Shown here piece by piece: positions 19,458 through 28,171 of a stretch of 45,845 nucleotides of DNA. The position numbers and the translations under genes were made by a program. The notes beneath the pieces were generated by a model. The model searched no databases, was not told the DNA's origin, and saw only the letters and a program-made list of their open reading frames with translations. The DNA lies in the NCBI GenBank assembly GCA_000153445.1, contig CH672400.1, positions 265,911-311,755 on the forward strand, written 5' to 3'. This stretch comes from a gamma proteobacterium HTCC2207 (GTDB lineage: Bacteria > Pseudomonadota > Gammaproteobacteria > Pseudomonadales > Porticoccaceae). The first letter of the stretch is position 1. Every line of letters begins with the position of its first letter.

Positions 19458-20423
19458 ATGTTAGCAGAGCAGATTAAAGCCGGTGACCGCCGCGCCTTAG
19501 CCAAGGCGATTACGCTGGTTGAATCCACCCGCGCCGATCACCGTCAGCAGGCCGCTGCTCTGTTGGAAACCCTGATGCCCGACACCGGCAAGTCTATTCG
19601 TTTGGGCATTTCCGGCGTCCCTGGCGTCGGTAAATCCACTTTTATTGAAGCGTTTGGCAACTACTTAATTAAGCAGGGTCACAAGGTTGCCGTGCTAGCA
19701 GTGGATCCCACTTCCGCAGTCACCGGAGGTTCTATTCTCGGGGATAAAACCCGAATGGAAACCCTGGCCTTTGCTGAAAATGCCTTTGTCCGACCATCCC
19801 CCGCAGGCAAAACTCTGGGTGGCGTAACACGCCGAACCCGTGAATCTTTATTGCTCTGCGAAGCCGCTGGCTTCGATGTGATTTTGGTAGAGACGGTGGG
19901 CGTGGGTCAGTCAGAAACCGCCGTGGCAGATATGACCGATATGTTTTTACTGTTGTTACTGCCCGCTGGTGGTGACGAGTTGCAGGGCATTAAGCGGGGT
20001 ATTATGGAATTGGCAGATCTGATTCTGGTGAATAAATCCGATGGCGATCAGACCAATACTGCCAAGCAAACCAAAGGCGATTATGCCGCGGCGCTGCATT
20101 TTATGAAGTCACGCTTTGCCAATTGGCAGCCTCAGGTTCTGGCCTGCTCGTCAACGCAAAACAAAGGTATAGAGGAAGTCTGGGAGCAGGTTGCTGCGTT
20201 TCGTAAGGCTTTGGATGCCGATGGTGAACTGCAACAACAGCGTGCTCAGCAGGCGCGCTCATGGATGTGGGCTGAAACCGCCGAAGCATTGGTGAGTGAT
20301 CTAAAAAGTGATGCCAGGGTCAAAGCACTGGTTCCCCAGTTGGAACAGGCAGTGCTCGATGGTCTGCTGCCGGCTACTGTTGCCGCACAGCGGTTAATTG
20401 ACACTTTTAAGACGAACAACTAA
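19458..20423 (+). CDS. meaB: Methylmalonyl-CoA mutase-associated GTPase MeaB
   Basis: A 321-residue G3E-family GTPase chaperone that loads and protects the cobalamin cofactor of the mutase. The Walker A motif GVPGVGKST is at 53-61. [21 protein letters not shown] and the [10 protein letters not shown] switch region follow, then the base-recognition motif NKSD. The C-terminal dimerisation arm is complete. It closes the propionyl-CoA module. Its last 17 bases overlap the convergent selO gene. Confidence 0.97.
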   Translation: MLAEQIKAGDRRALAKAITLVESTRADHRQQAAALLETLMPDTGKSIRLGISGVPGVGKSTFIEAFGNYLIKQGHKVAVLAVDPTSAVTGGSILGDKTRMETLAFAENAFVRPSPAGKTLGGVTRRTRESLLLCEAAGFDVILVETVGVGQSETAVADMTDMFLLLLLPAGGDELQGIKRGIMELADLILVNKSDGDQTNTAKQTKGDYAAALHFMKSRFANWQPQVLACSSTQNKGIEEVWEQVAAFRKALDADGELQQQRAQQARSWMWAETAEALVSDLKSDARVKALVPQLEQAVLDGLLPATVAAQRLIDTFKTNN

Positions 20424-21915
20424 CCGATATTGTCTCTGCCCAATCCGGTGGCAGGCCAGCATAGTGCTGGGCCTCTGGATGCTCTTCGCGGGGGCTCTGC
20501 AACACTTTCAACAGCAGGTTTACTTCAGAGTAATCACCGGTCTGAGCCTTTTCAATTGCCCCCTGTGCCATGTAATTACGCAGCACATATTTCGGGTTTA
20601 TGGCACGCATATTATCCCGGCGCTGTGCATCACTCAGGCGCTGTTGCTCGAGCCGCGCAAGATACTTCACCGCCCACTGATCAAATCCCTCACGATCAAT
20701 AAACTGGTCTCTGACTGTGTGATTGGTCGCGGTAAAGTCACAGAGCGATCTAAATAAAATGGTGTAATCCACGTTATTGGTCTGCATCAAATCTAACAAT
20801 TCATTGGATAAGAGTTCGTCCTCAGCTTGGTATTGTTCCAATCCCAGCTTGCTCGCCATAATCCCACGAAACTGGTTTAAAAATTCTGGCTCATACTGTT
20901 TCAGTACATCGATTAGCTCGTCGCTGCTAAGCAGTGACGTTAGAGATGTGGCCAGTGCATTGAGGTTCCAGAGTCCCACGGAGGGCTGATTTTTAAACGC
21001 GTAACGGCCATTGGTATCTGAGTGATTGCAGATAAAATCTGGGTTGTAATTATCCAGAAATCCAAAGGGACCAAAATCAAGCGTGTCACCCAATATCGAC
21101 ATATTATCGGTATTCATCACGCCGTGATTAAAGCCAACCGACTGCCACTGAGCGATCATTTTGGCGGTTTTGAAAACCGTATTTTTGAATAATTTTATAA
21201 AGCGATCGGAGTCTTCTGTCCACTGTGGAAAGTGTCGCTGAACCACATAGTCGGCGAGCGCGCGCACAGATTCTGGTTGATTTCGATAATGGAAATGTTC
21301 AAAGGACCCAAAGCGAATATGACTGCGAGCCACACGACAGACCGTGGCGCCGGACTCCACCTCTTCACGATAGACCTGAGTTTTACTGTCTACCAGGCTC
21401 AGTGCTCTGGTAGTGGCAATGCCCAGTCCATGCATGGCTTCGGAACAGAGGTACTCACGGATACTCGATCTAAGTACCGCACGACCATCGGCAAATCGGG
21501 AGTAGGGTGTGGGTCCTGCGCCTTTAAGTTGAATATCCCAAAGTTCGCTGTGAGGGACTTCAGTTTCTCCGAGTTCGTCTTCACCTAGAGCTGACTTTGC
21601 TACTGGCAACTCACCCAATGTCATCGCTCGACCATCCCCAAGCTGGCCCGCCCAGACTCCAAACTGATGCCCGGAGTAAACCAGTGCAATAGGCTTGATA
21701 TTGGCGGTCATAAAGTTGCCGCTCATCAGTTCCAGCATTTCTGGACTATCTAAGTTGTCTGGATCTATACCCAGTTCTTCTGCCAACAGTTTATTGCTGC
21801 TGACCACAACTGGGTCGAGTAAACGGGAGGCCATCACTGGACTAAAGTGCGCGTCCTCCCGTTCTTTAAAGCTTTCAAAATAGGTGTGTTCTAAACGGTC
21901 AATAAATAAAGTCAT
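20407..21915 (-). CDS. selO: Protein adenylyltransferase SelO
   Basis: A 502-residue pseudokinase-fold enzyme (YdiU/UPF0061) that transfers AMP from ATP to protein side chains. Recognisable parts are [22 protein letters not shown] (about 75-96), [20 protein letters not shown] (131-150), HGVMNTDNM (264-272) and the metal-binding DFG at 280-282. The C-terminus ends Cys500-Ser-Ser, the Cys form of the tail that carries selenocysteine in animals. Its start shares one base with the upstream propeller gene's stop (TAATG), which implies coupling. It converges on meaB. Confidence 0.96.
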   Translation of the reverse strand: MTLFIDRLEHTYFESFKEREDAHFSPVMASRLLDPVVVSSNKLLAEELGIDPDNLDSPEMLELMSGNFMTANIKPIALVYSGHQFGVWAGQLGDGRAMTLGELPVAKSALGEDELGETEVPHSELWDIQLKGAGPTPYSRFADGRAVLRSSIREYLCSEAMHGLGIATTRALSLVDSKTQVYREEVESGATVCRVARSHIRFGSFEHFHYRNQPESVRALADYVVQRHFPQWTEDSDRFIKLFKNTVFKTAKMIAQWQSVGFNHGVMNTDNMSILGDTLDFGPFGFLDNYNPDFICNHSDTNGRYAFKNQPSVGLWNLNALATSLTSLLSSDELIDVLKQYEPEFLNQFRGIMASKLGLEQYQAEDELLSNELLDLMQTNNVDYTILFRSLCDFTATNHTVRDQFIDREGFDQWAVKYLARLEQQRLSDAQRRDNMRAINPKYVLRNYMAQGAIEKAQTGDYSEVNLLLKVLQSPREEHPEAQHYAGLPPDWAETISVSCSS

Positions 21916-22997
21916 TAGATTCCGGCGTTTTCCCTGCTGATTCGGGCGAGATTGTCTGCGTGAAGGCTACTGATATAGAGCCAGTTATCGGTTTCCATCG
22001 CACCTGTGTTGGTGTGATGTTCACCGTCGGGGTCCTGCAGTGAAGTGATCACCTCGCCATCTTTATCCATGGCAAAAACATGGCTGTAAGACACTGCCTG
22101 GGGGCGCAGGCTAGCGGGCAAGCGCTGAACGATTTTACGTAAAAACGGTGAGGCTGACATGTCATCCAGCTGTTGGCTGCGGGGTGATATTAGACCCACC
22201 CAGAAGCGTCCATCGCGACCTCGGACAATATTGTCGGGAAAGCCTGGCAGATTGTCGATCAGTACTTCTGAGGTGCCAGCCCGATCGCCCTTCAGCCAGT
22301 ATTTATGCAGTCGGTAGGAGCCAGTTTCATTCACTAAGACAAAGCTGCTGTCTTCGGCAACGGCGACGCCATTAGAAAAATTGAGCCCGTCCATAAGCAT
22401 ACTGGTGGATTGGTCTGCTGGATCATAGACCATCAGACGACCGTGACCGCCATGCTCCATAGTGTCTAATAGGCTTGCTGCATAGGTGCCGCCATTCGAC
22501 TGAGCGCCAAACTTTGTGGAGGCATCACTGAAATAGATTTTACCCTCTGCGTCCACATCTAAATCATCAACATATTCCATAGACACGCCGTTATAGCTGT
22601 CAGTGAGAACCGTAATCTCACCTGCTGGGGAGACACTGAGCAGACCTTTGTAGGCATCGGCAATCAGTAAATTATCCTCGGCATCAAAAACCAAACCCAG
22701 TGGACTACCCTCGGTATTGACCCATTTGGTCATGGTGCCAGTGGCTTCGTTGTAGCGAATAATCCAGCCTTCACGAGTGGCGGTATAGATTTCACCATTG
22801 AGCTGCGCCAGCCCCTCAGGGCCATGGGTGTCCTCTAACTCCAAAATCTCAATTTTATCGAGGCGAGTATTCTGTTGGAAATCACCAGTAAAATGTTGGT
22901 TGATCGGTGCATTCCAGCTAACCGGATCAATGGGTACTGGCCACAATAGTAGATAGGCAAAAAGGGCGATAATTATTAGTAGGCTGGTTTTTAGCAT
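21915..22997 (-). CDS. SMP-30/strictosidine synthase-like beta-propeller protein
   Basis: A 360-residue protein with an N-terminal hydrophobic segment (about 3-18) that is a membrane anchor or uncleaved signal, so the rest lies in the periplasm. The body is a six-bladed propeller with repeated strands (GEIYTATREGWIIRY, LGLVFDAEDNLLIADAYKG, DDLDVDAEGKIYFSDAS). The FPDNIVRGRDGRFWVG motif is typical of strictosidine-synthase-like and APMAP hydrolases. It may be a lactonase or esterase; substrate unknown. It is directly coupled to selO downstream (1-base overlap) and divergent from prfB. Confidence 0.85.
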   Translation of the reverse strand: MLKTSLLIIIALFAYLLLWPVPIDPVSWNAPINQHFTGDFQQNTRLDKIEILELEDTHGPEGLAQLNGEIYTATREGWIIRYNEATGTMTKWVNTEGSPLGLVFDAEDNLLIADAYKGLLSVSPAGEITVLTDSYNGVSMEYVDDLDVDAEGKIYFSDASTKFGAQSNGGTYAASLLDTMEHGGHGRLMVYDPADQSTSMLMDGLNFSNGVAVAEDSSFVLVNETGSYRLHKYWLKGDRAGTSEVLIDNLPGFPDNIVRGRDGRFWVGLISPRSQQLDDMSASPFLRKIVQRLPASLRPQAVSYSHVFAMDKDGEVITSLQDPDGEHHTNTGAMETDNWLYISSLHADNLARISRENAGI

Positions 22998-23167
22998 GGT
23001 GGTTTGCTCCGGCTCTTTTAATAAAATTTGTTAGTCAGAATTGACTCGGTATGGTGCGCTAGTCCCACTGCTTAATCAACCTTGGGCTGTCTGCTGTTTT
23101 CCCTTGGTGTGGCATGGCCGGTCATGTAAAATGCGCGGCTTATTAGCCGTTGATAAAAGATTATTTC

Positions 23168-24263
23168 ATGGAAGTGAATCCGCTCTATAACGCCCTCGAT
23201 GACCTGCAGGCACGCACCGACGTGTTGAGGGGGTATCTTTGACTATGTTAACCGCAAAGATCGTCTCTCTGAAGTTGAACTAGAACTCGGCGAACCCGAT
23301 GTCTGGAACGAGCCTGAGCGCGCTCAAGAATTGGGCCGCGAGCGCTCCGCCCTCGAAGCTGTAGTAAAAACCATTGAAGACCTAGACACTGGTGTCGCGG
23401 ATTCTCGCGAGCTATTGGCTATGGCGGTTGAAGAGGATGATGCGGATACCGTTGCCGATGTGGAAACGGAGATCGCAGCGCTTGAAGCGCAGCTTGCTAA
23501 ATTAGAATTTCGCCGAATGTTCTCCGGCGAGATGGATCCCAACAATGCTTACCTGGATATTCAGTCGGGTTCCGGTGGCACCGAAGCTCAGGACTGGGCT
23601 GAGATGCTGCTGCGCATGTATCTGCGCTGGGCCGATGACAAGGGTTTTAAAGCAGAATTAGTCGAATGCTCCGCTGGTGATGTTGCCGGTATCAAAGGCG
23701 CTACGGTGCAGATCTCCGGTGAATATGCCTATGGCTGGTTGCGCACCGAGATTGGTGTGCATCGTCTGGTGCGCAAGTCACCATTTGATTCGGGCAATCG
23801 TCGTCACACCTCTTTTTCTGCGGTTTATGTGTCCCCTGAAATTGATGACAATATTGAAATTGATATTAATCCCTCGGATGTTCGCACCGATACCTACCGC
23901 GCCTCTGGTGCTGGTGGTCAGCATATTAACAAGACCGATTCCGCGGTGCGTTTGACCCACGGGCCCAGTGGTATAGTGGTGCAGTCCCAGAGTCAGCGGT
24001 CGCAGCATCAGAACCGGGATAAGTGCTGGCAGATGTTGCGTGCCAAACTCTATGAGCTTGAGGTGAGCATTCGGCAGAAAGCGGCTCAGGCTACTGAAGA
24101 TACCAAATCTGATATTGGTTGGGGCAGTCAGATTCGCTCTTATGTATTGGATGATGCGCGGATTAAAGATTTGCGGACTGGAGTAGAGACACGCAATACG
24201 GGTGCAGTGCTGGATGGTAAGTTGGATCAGTTTATTGTGGCGTCGTTGAAGGCGGGGCTTTAG
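23168..24263 (+). CDS. prfB: Peptide chain release factor 2 (programmed +1 frameshift)
   Basis: The gene starts at ATG 23168 with [16 protein letters not shown] and meets an in-frame TGA at 23240. Translation resumes in the +1 frame at 23241 (DYVNRKDRL) and runs to 24263, about 364 residues in all. The second part has the RF2 stop-codon recognition motif SPF ([14 protein letters not shown]) and the peptidyl-hydrolysis motif [18 protein letters not shown], with GGQ at about residues 249-251. RF2 reads TGA and TAA. A continuous frame begins only at 23331, so simple gene callers would truncate it. Confidence 0.98.
23229..23242 (+). promoter_or_regulatory. prfB programmed frameshift site
   Basis: AGGGGGTATCTTTGAC combines an internal Shine-Dalgarno (AGGGGG), a three-base spacer, the slippery codon CTT and the TGA stop. 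Low RF2 levels leave the TGA unread and favour the +1 shift, so RF2 regulates its own synthesis. Confidence 0.96.
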
Positions 24264-24271
24264 GTAAAGAT

Positions 24272-24392
24272 TGTCGGTTCGAACAGCCGGCACTGTCATC
24301 TCGAGCAGCCGACACTGTCATCTCGAACGAATGTGAGAGATCTCAGAATATGGCATGAGATCCTTCTGTTCGCTGCGCTCTCTCAGGATGAC
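24272..24392 (+). repeat. Dispersed palindromic element with a 22-bp stepped left end
   Basis: The left-arm start recurs at 24272 (TGTCGGTTCGAACAGCC), 24294 (TGTCATCTCGAGCAGCC) and 24316 (TGTCATCTCGAACGAATG), each 22 bases apart. The intact left arm ends GAGAGATCTC. The right arm follows (24357-24392) as GAGATCCTTCTG ... TCAGGATGAC. Confidence 0.87.
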
Positions 24393-24429
24393 AAAGTATT
24401 ATGAGTGTGTCGGGAATACCCACAAACTT

Positions 24430-24457
24430 GTCATCCTGAGCGAAGTCGAAGGATCTC
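24430..24457 (+). repeat. Variant palindromic repeat of the widespread GTCATCCTGAGCG type
   Basis: GTCATCCTGAGCG, then AAGTCGAAGGATCTC. It is related to the main element but of the CCTGAGCGAAG type that I know from intergenic DNA of many unrelated bacteria. It sits 100 bases before lysS. Confidence 0.8.
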
Positions 24458-24559
24458 CTGCCGACTGGCTGTGGTCCCTCTATTGTGTTGAGGATGAAGA
24501 AGAGACATTGAAAGACAAGACCAAAAATCCAAATTAATAACCAAGAAACCAAAAACGCT

Positions 24560-26053
24560 ATGACCGACCAACAAGACGAAAACAAACTAATCGCCGAGCG
24601 CCGCGCCAAACTCACTGCACTGCGTGAGCAGGGTGGCAGCCCGTTCCCCAATGACTTTCGCCCCCAGCACAGCGCTGCAGAATTGCAGACTGGCTTTGGC
24701 GAAGAGACTAAAGAGGCCCTCGAGCAGTTGGGTAAAGTCGTCAGTGTTGCAGGTCGTGTGATTCGCAACCGCGGTGCGTTTATCGTGGTACAAGACAGCT
24801 CAGGCACCATCCAGCTGTATGTCACCAAAGAAGCGCGACCCTTTGCCAAGTCATTGGATCTTGGCGATATAGTCGGCATCACCGGTGCCCTGCACCTTTC
24901 GGGCAAAGGTGATCTCTATGTGCAAATGGACAACTACCAGCTGCTGACCAAAGCCCTGCGTCCACTGCCCGATAAGTTTCACGGTCTCGCGGATCAAGAG
25001 ATGCGCTACCGTCAGCGCTATGTAGATCTAATTGTTAACCCCGATGTGCGCAATACCTTTCGGATACGCTCCAGGGTTGTCGACTTTATCCGTCGCTATT
25101 TAAATGCTGCAGACTATCTGGAAGTTGAAACACCTATGCTGCAAGTGATTCCCGGCGGCGCTGTGGCACGACCTTTTGTCACCCACCACAATGCTCTGGA
25201 TATCGATATGTATATGCGGATTGCTCCTGAGCTCTATTTAAAGCGTTTAGTGGTTGGCGGCTTTGAGCGGGTCTATGAAATTAATCGCAACTTCCGCAAT
25301 GAGGGTTTGTCCACAAGACACAATCCCGAGTTCACCATGCTGGAGTTTTATCAGGCTTATTCGGATTTTAATGATCTGATGGATCTGACCGAAGATATGC
25401 TGCGCAAGATGACCACCGAAGTATTGGGTTCCACCAAAGTGGTTAACACCACTAAGGATGCTGAAGGAGAAGTGGTCAGCGAAGTTCACTATGATTTTGC
25501 CGAGCCGTTTATTCGCCTGTCAGTATTCGATTCGATTTTGCAGTACAACCCTGAGATCAGTGCCGAGCAGCTTGCCGATGAAGCCGGTGCGCGGAAAATC
25601 GCCACAGACTTACATATCCCATTAAAAGATATCTGGGGTCTGGGTAAGGTGCAGATTGAGATCTTTGAAAAGACTGTTGAACATCTTTTAGAGCAGCCAA
25701 CCTTTATTACCATGTATCCCGCTGAAGTCTCTCCGCTGGCGCGACGCAATGATCAAGATCCCCATGTCACCGACCGGTTTGAGTTCTTTGTCGGCGGCCG
25801 CGAAATCGCCAATGGCTTCTCTGAGCTCAATGATTCCGAAGACCAAGAGTCACGCTTCAAGCAGCAGGTAGCAGAGAAAGATGCCGGTGATGATGAGGCC
25901 ATGCACTTCGATGCCGACTATATCCGCGCTCTAGAATACGGCATGCCGCCAACCGCCGGTGAGGGTATTGGTATCGATCGTCTGGTGATGCTGTTGACTG
26001 ATTCTCCGTCCATTAGAGATGTGCTGCTGTTCCCCCATATGCGCCCAGAATAG
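24560..26053 (+). CDS. lysS: Lysyl-tRNA synthetase (class II)
   Basis: A 497-residue class II enzyme that charges tRNA-Lys. The N-terminal OB-fold anticodon-binding domain (about 60-150) contains [20 protein letters not shown]. The catalytic domain shows motif 2 ([23 protein letters not shown], about 246-268) and motif 3 ([30 protein letters not shown]) at the C-terminus. Length is standard. It follows prfB on the same strand, the well-known prfB-lysS pair, here separated by about 300 bases of repeat-rich DNA. Confidence 0.98.
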   Translation: MTDQQDENKLIAERRAKLTALREQGGSPFPNDFRPQHSAAELQTGFGEETKEALEQLGKVVSVAGRVIRNRGAFIVVQDSSGTIQLYVTKEARPFAKSLDLGDIVGITGALHLSGKGDLYVQMDNYQLLTKALRPLPDKFHGLADQEMRYRQRYVDLIVNPDVRNTFRIRSRVVDFIRRYLNAADYLEVETPMLQVIPGGAVARPFVTHHNALDIDMYMRIAPELYLKRLVVGGFERVYEINRNFRNEGLSTRHNPEFTMLEFYQAYSDFNDLMDLTEDMLRKMTTEVLGSTKVVNTTKDAEGEVVSEVHYDFAEPFIRLSVFDSILQYNPEISAEQLADEAGARKIATDLHIPLKDIWGLGKVQIEIFEKTVEHLLEQPTFITMYPAEVSPLARRNDQDPHVTDRFEFFVGGREIANGFSELNDSEDQESRFKQQVAEKDAGDDEAMHFDADYIRALEYGMPPTAGEGIGIDRLVMLLTDSPSIRDVLLFPHMRPE

Positions 26054-26061
26054 TTTTTGAT

Positions 26062-26091
26062 CTCCCATTACCAATAATAGAGTAATGGGAG
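26062..26091 (+). terminator. Hairpin after lysS
   Basis: A perfect 10-bp stem (CTCCCATTAC / GTAATGGGAG) with a ten-base loop lies nine bases after the lysS stop. No T-run follows, so it may be a processing or stabilising hairpin instead of a classical terminator. Confidence 0.6.
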
Positions 26092-26113
26092 TCGAGGTGT
26101 TTGCTGTTGCATA

Positions 26114-26135
26114 ACAGTAAACACTTCGCTACTGT
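26114..26135. promoter_or_regulatory. Possible operator of the higBA locus
   Basis: ACAGTA and TACTGT form an inverted repeat separated by ten bases, just upstream of the higB start. HigA antitoxins repress their own promoter at such repeats. Arm length is short, so the call is weak. Confidence 0.3.
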
Positions 26136-26149
26136 CATGGCACGGAACT

Positions 26150-26428
26150 ATGATAAAAAGCTTCAAACACAAAGGGCTCGAGAAGTTCTTTACTACCGGG
26201 AATACAGCTGGCATCCAGTCCCAGCACAGAGCGCGGCTCGAAGAGCGACTTCAGGCATTGCATACCGCCTGATATGTGGACGATATGAATATTCCCGGTT
26301 GGCGTTTACATCCCCTTAAAGGCAGTAGAAACAAGCAGTGGGTGATCAATGTCAGTGGTAACTGGCGCGTTGTGTTTGAGTTTATCGATGGTCATGTCTA
26401 TGTCGTTAACTATGAGGATTATCACTAA
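26150..26428 (+). pseudogene. higB: HigB-type toxin gene interrupted by an in-frame TGA
   Basis: Translation from ATG 26150 gives MIKSFKHKGLEKFFTTGNTA and runs 40 codons, then TGA at 26270-26272. The same frame continues for 51 codons (YVDDMNIPGWRLHPLKG, VSGNWRVVFEF, VVNYEDYH) to TAA at 26426. Together these 92 codons match a full RelE/HigB mRNA-interferase pattern without any frameshift, so a single nonsense codon breaks it. The antitoxin follows with a 1-base overlap. An internal ATG at 26285 could yield a C-terminal fragment. Readthrough cannot be excluded. Confidence 0.85.
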
Positions 26429-26721
26429 TGGATATCCAACAGCATAAGCCCATGCACCCTGGCACATTTATTCGCCGGGTCTATTTAGAGCCTTTTAATG
26501 TGGGTTCTAATCAGCTCGCTCGGCAGTTAAAAGTCAGTCCTGGTCTGGTGAGTCGGTTACTCAATGAGAAGACCGATATCTCTCCTTTGATGGCGCTCAA
26601 ACTCTCCAAGGTAATAGGTCGCTCTCCAGAGAGTTGGCTGCAAATGCAAGATAACTATGACCTTTGGTTGGCCCGTCTCACGGTGGATCTGGATGATTAT
26701 CAGGCGTTAAAATTTGGTTGA
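26428..26721 (+). CDS. higA: HigA-family antitoxin (XRE-type repressor)
   Basis: A 97-residue helix-turn-helix protein. The N-terminus MDIQQHKPMHPGTFIRRVYL is the HigA signature, followed by an XRE HTH (NQLARQLKVSPGLVSRLLNEKTDIS, about 29-53) and SPESWLQMQDNYDLW. It should bind HigB and repress the operon. It is intact, and its ATG shares one base with the higB stop (TAATG). Since higB is interrupted, it may now be an orphan antitoxin. Confidence 0.93.
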   Translation: MDIQQHKPMHPGTFIRRVYLEPFNVGSNQLARQLKVSPGLVSRLLNEKTDISPLMALKLSKVIGRSPESWLQMQDNYDLWLARLTVDLDDYQALKFG

Positions 26722-26749
26722 TTGGATATCTTTATTTCAGGTCACTTTG

Positions 26750-26777
26750 AAAAGCTCGGCATTGCTGGGCTTTTTTG
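26750..26777 (+). terminator. Rho-independent terminator after higA
   Basis: AAAAGCTCGGC and GCTGGGCTTTT form an 11-bp stem (two wobble pairs) around ATT, followed by more T. It lies about 28 bases after the higA stop. Confidence 0.88.
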
Positions 26778-27224
26778 TTTGGGTGGTACCCATTCCGATG
26801 AGTGGGTATAAGCTGGTTTGAGATCCCTCGTCGCTGCGCTCTGTCGGGATGACAGTGGATGTTTTTATCTCGAGCCACTCAACTCCCACCCCGAACCGCT
26901 ACACTCCCGCCCCGAACCGCTACACTCCCACCCCGAACCACTAAACTCCCACCCCGAACCACCTAACTGTCATCTCGAACGCATGTGAGAGATCTCGGTG
27001 GTCCGACCAAAACCCCTCTCAGTTAAGCCCTGCCCAACGCATTCTTAACGGGTTCTTACCCTTTCAAAATAAAAGTTATGCTAGTTTGTTTTTTTTATGG
27101 ATGGTAGTATTAGCTCAGAAAATCGAAATCACCAAATACATTAGCGCAACGTTTGCTGCGCCTTCAAATACTCTCCAGGAAAGAGCTTATAAGCCATTCT
27201 GGCGAGAGAGCTTAAGGATAAAAC
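26778..27224. other. Gene-free stretch between higA and the crotonase gene
   Basis: About 450 bases with no credible gene. The first half is the repeat cluster at 26820-26996. The second half is the leader of the crotonase gene. It includes an imperfect inverted repeat (GCGCAACGTTTGCTGCGC, 27144-27161) that could be an operator, but I cannot assign it. Confidence 0.6.
26820..26996 (+). repeat. Dispersed palindromic element split by a six-unit 21-bp array
   Basis: A right arm (26820-26853) comes first. Six 21-bp units follow, starting at 26863, 26884, 26905, 26926, 26947 and 26968. The four inner units read TCCCACCCCGAACCGCTACAC with small changes, the first is TTTTATCTCGAGCCACTC, and the last is the start of an intact left arm (26969-26996, GTCATCTCGAACGCATG through GAGAGATCTC). 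Confidence 0.9.
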
Positions 27225-28109
27225 ATGAACTCCGATTACAAAGCTACCGATTACAAGACTATCGAGTACCAAGTCGATAACAAAATCCTAACTCTACTCT
27301 TAAATCGCCCAGAGGTGATGAACGCCTACACCATCGAAATGTGTAATGAGCTAGTGCACGCATTTAACCGGGCAAGCGATGATGCTGATGTCAGCGTAGT
27401 TGTTGTCACTGGCGCTGGCAGAGCCTTTTGTGCCGGTATGGATTTATCCGCCGAGGGCAATGTCTTTGGGTTGGATGAGAATCGAACTCCGACCCTTGAT
27501 GAGATGCAATCATTTGAAGAAATGGACGGCGTTCGCGATAGCGCAGGCAAGGTCACACTCGCTATTTATGATTGTAAAAAGCCGGTTATCGGTGCCATTA
27601 ACGGTGCTGCAGTGGGAGTGGGGGCAACCATGGCCTGTGCGATGGATATTCGTCTGGCTTCAGACAAAGCCCGTTTCGGCTTTGTCTTTACCAAGATCGG
27701 TATTGTCCCAGAGGGCTGCTCAACTTGGTTTTTGCCGCGTATTGTCGGCATGCAGCAATCCCTAAAGTGGATGTTAACCGGTGATATTTTTGATGCGGCA
27801 GAGGCCTATCAAGGCGGCTTAGTATTGGAGGTTTGTGCCCCGGATACTCTGCTCCCCAAGGCCTATGAGATGGCGCAAAAAATCGCTGACAATACCGCCC
27901 CCGTATCTGTCGCACTGACCCGCCAGATGCTCTATCGCAACTCAGCAGCAGAGCATCCGGATCAGGCGCACAAGGTGGAATCACTGGCGGTGTTTTACAC
28001 CAGTCAGCAAGATGGCAAGGAGGGCGTGGCATCTTTTTTGGAAAAGCGTCAGGCCAACTTCCCAGCCAAAATTGCTACAGGTATGCCACCCTTTTTCCCT
28101 TGGTGGTAA
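27225..28109 (+). CDS. Crotonase-family protein, probable delta3,delta2-enoyl-CoA isomerase
   Basis: A 294-residue crotonase fold. The oxyanion-hole regions AFCAGMDLS (about 68-75) and INGAAVGVGATM (125-136) are present. The two glutamates of a classical hydratase are absent (Thr in GVGATM, no Glu in FGFVFTKIG). A glutamate does occur in VPEGCST (Glu163), the position of the catalytic Glu in ECI2/Eci1-type isomerases. So I call an isomerase rather than a hydratase; this is inference from motifs. It is the first gene of a run followed by an ACAD11-like dehydrogenase (62 bases on) and a kinase, suggesting one operon. Confidence 0.87.
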   Translation: MNSDYKATDYKTIEYQVDNKILTLLLNRPEVMNAYTIEMCNELVHAFNRASDDADVSVVVVTGAGRAFCAGMDLSAEGNVFGLDENRTPTLDEMQSFEEMDGVRDSAGKVTLAIYDCKKPVIGAINGAAVGVGATMACAMDIRLASDKARFGFVFTKIGIVPEGCSTWFLPRIVGMQQSLKWMLTGDIFDAAEAYQGGLVLEVCAPDTLLPKAYEMAQKIADNTAPVSVALTRQMLYRNSAAEHPDQAHKVESLAVFYTSQQDGKEGVASFLEKRQANFPAKIATGMPPFFPWW

Positions 28110-28171
28110 GCATTGTATTACCCATTTTTTAATTTTATTTTTTAACACTGTCCTTTTAATGGAGCACCAAC

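Noticed and set aside
26270-26272. Selenocysteine at the higB TGA
   Set aside because: The toxin family has no selenocysteine members known to me, I see no clear SECIS-like hairpin just downstream, and no insertion genes are visible. A nonsense change is simpler.
26101-26319. A plus-strand frame in another phase across the first half of higB
   Set aside because: The higB frame shows strong family motifs on both sides of the TGA; this one shows none.
26863-26988. CRISPR array at the 21-bp repeats (also considered at 15483)
   Set aside because: The units are contiguous, with no unique 25-40 base spacers and no cas genes. They are plain tandem repeats.
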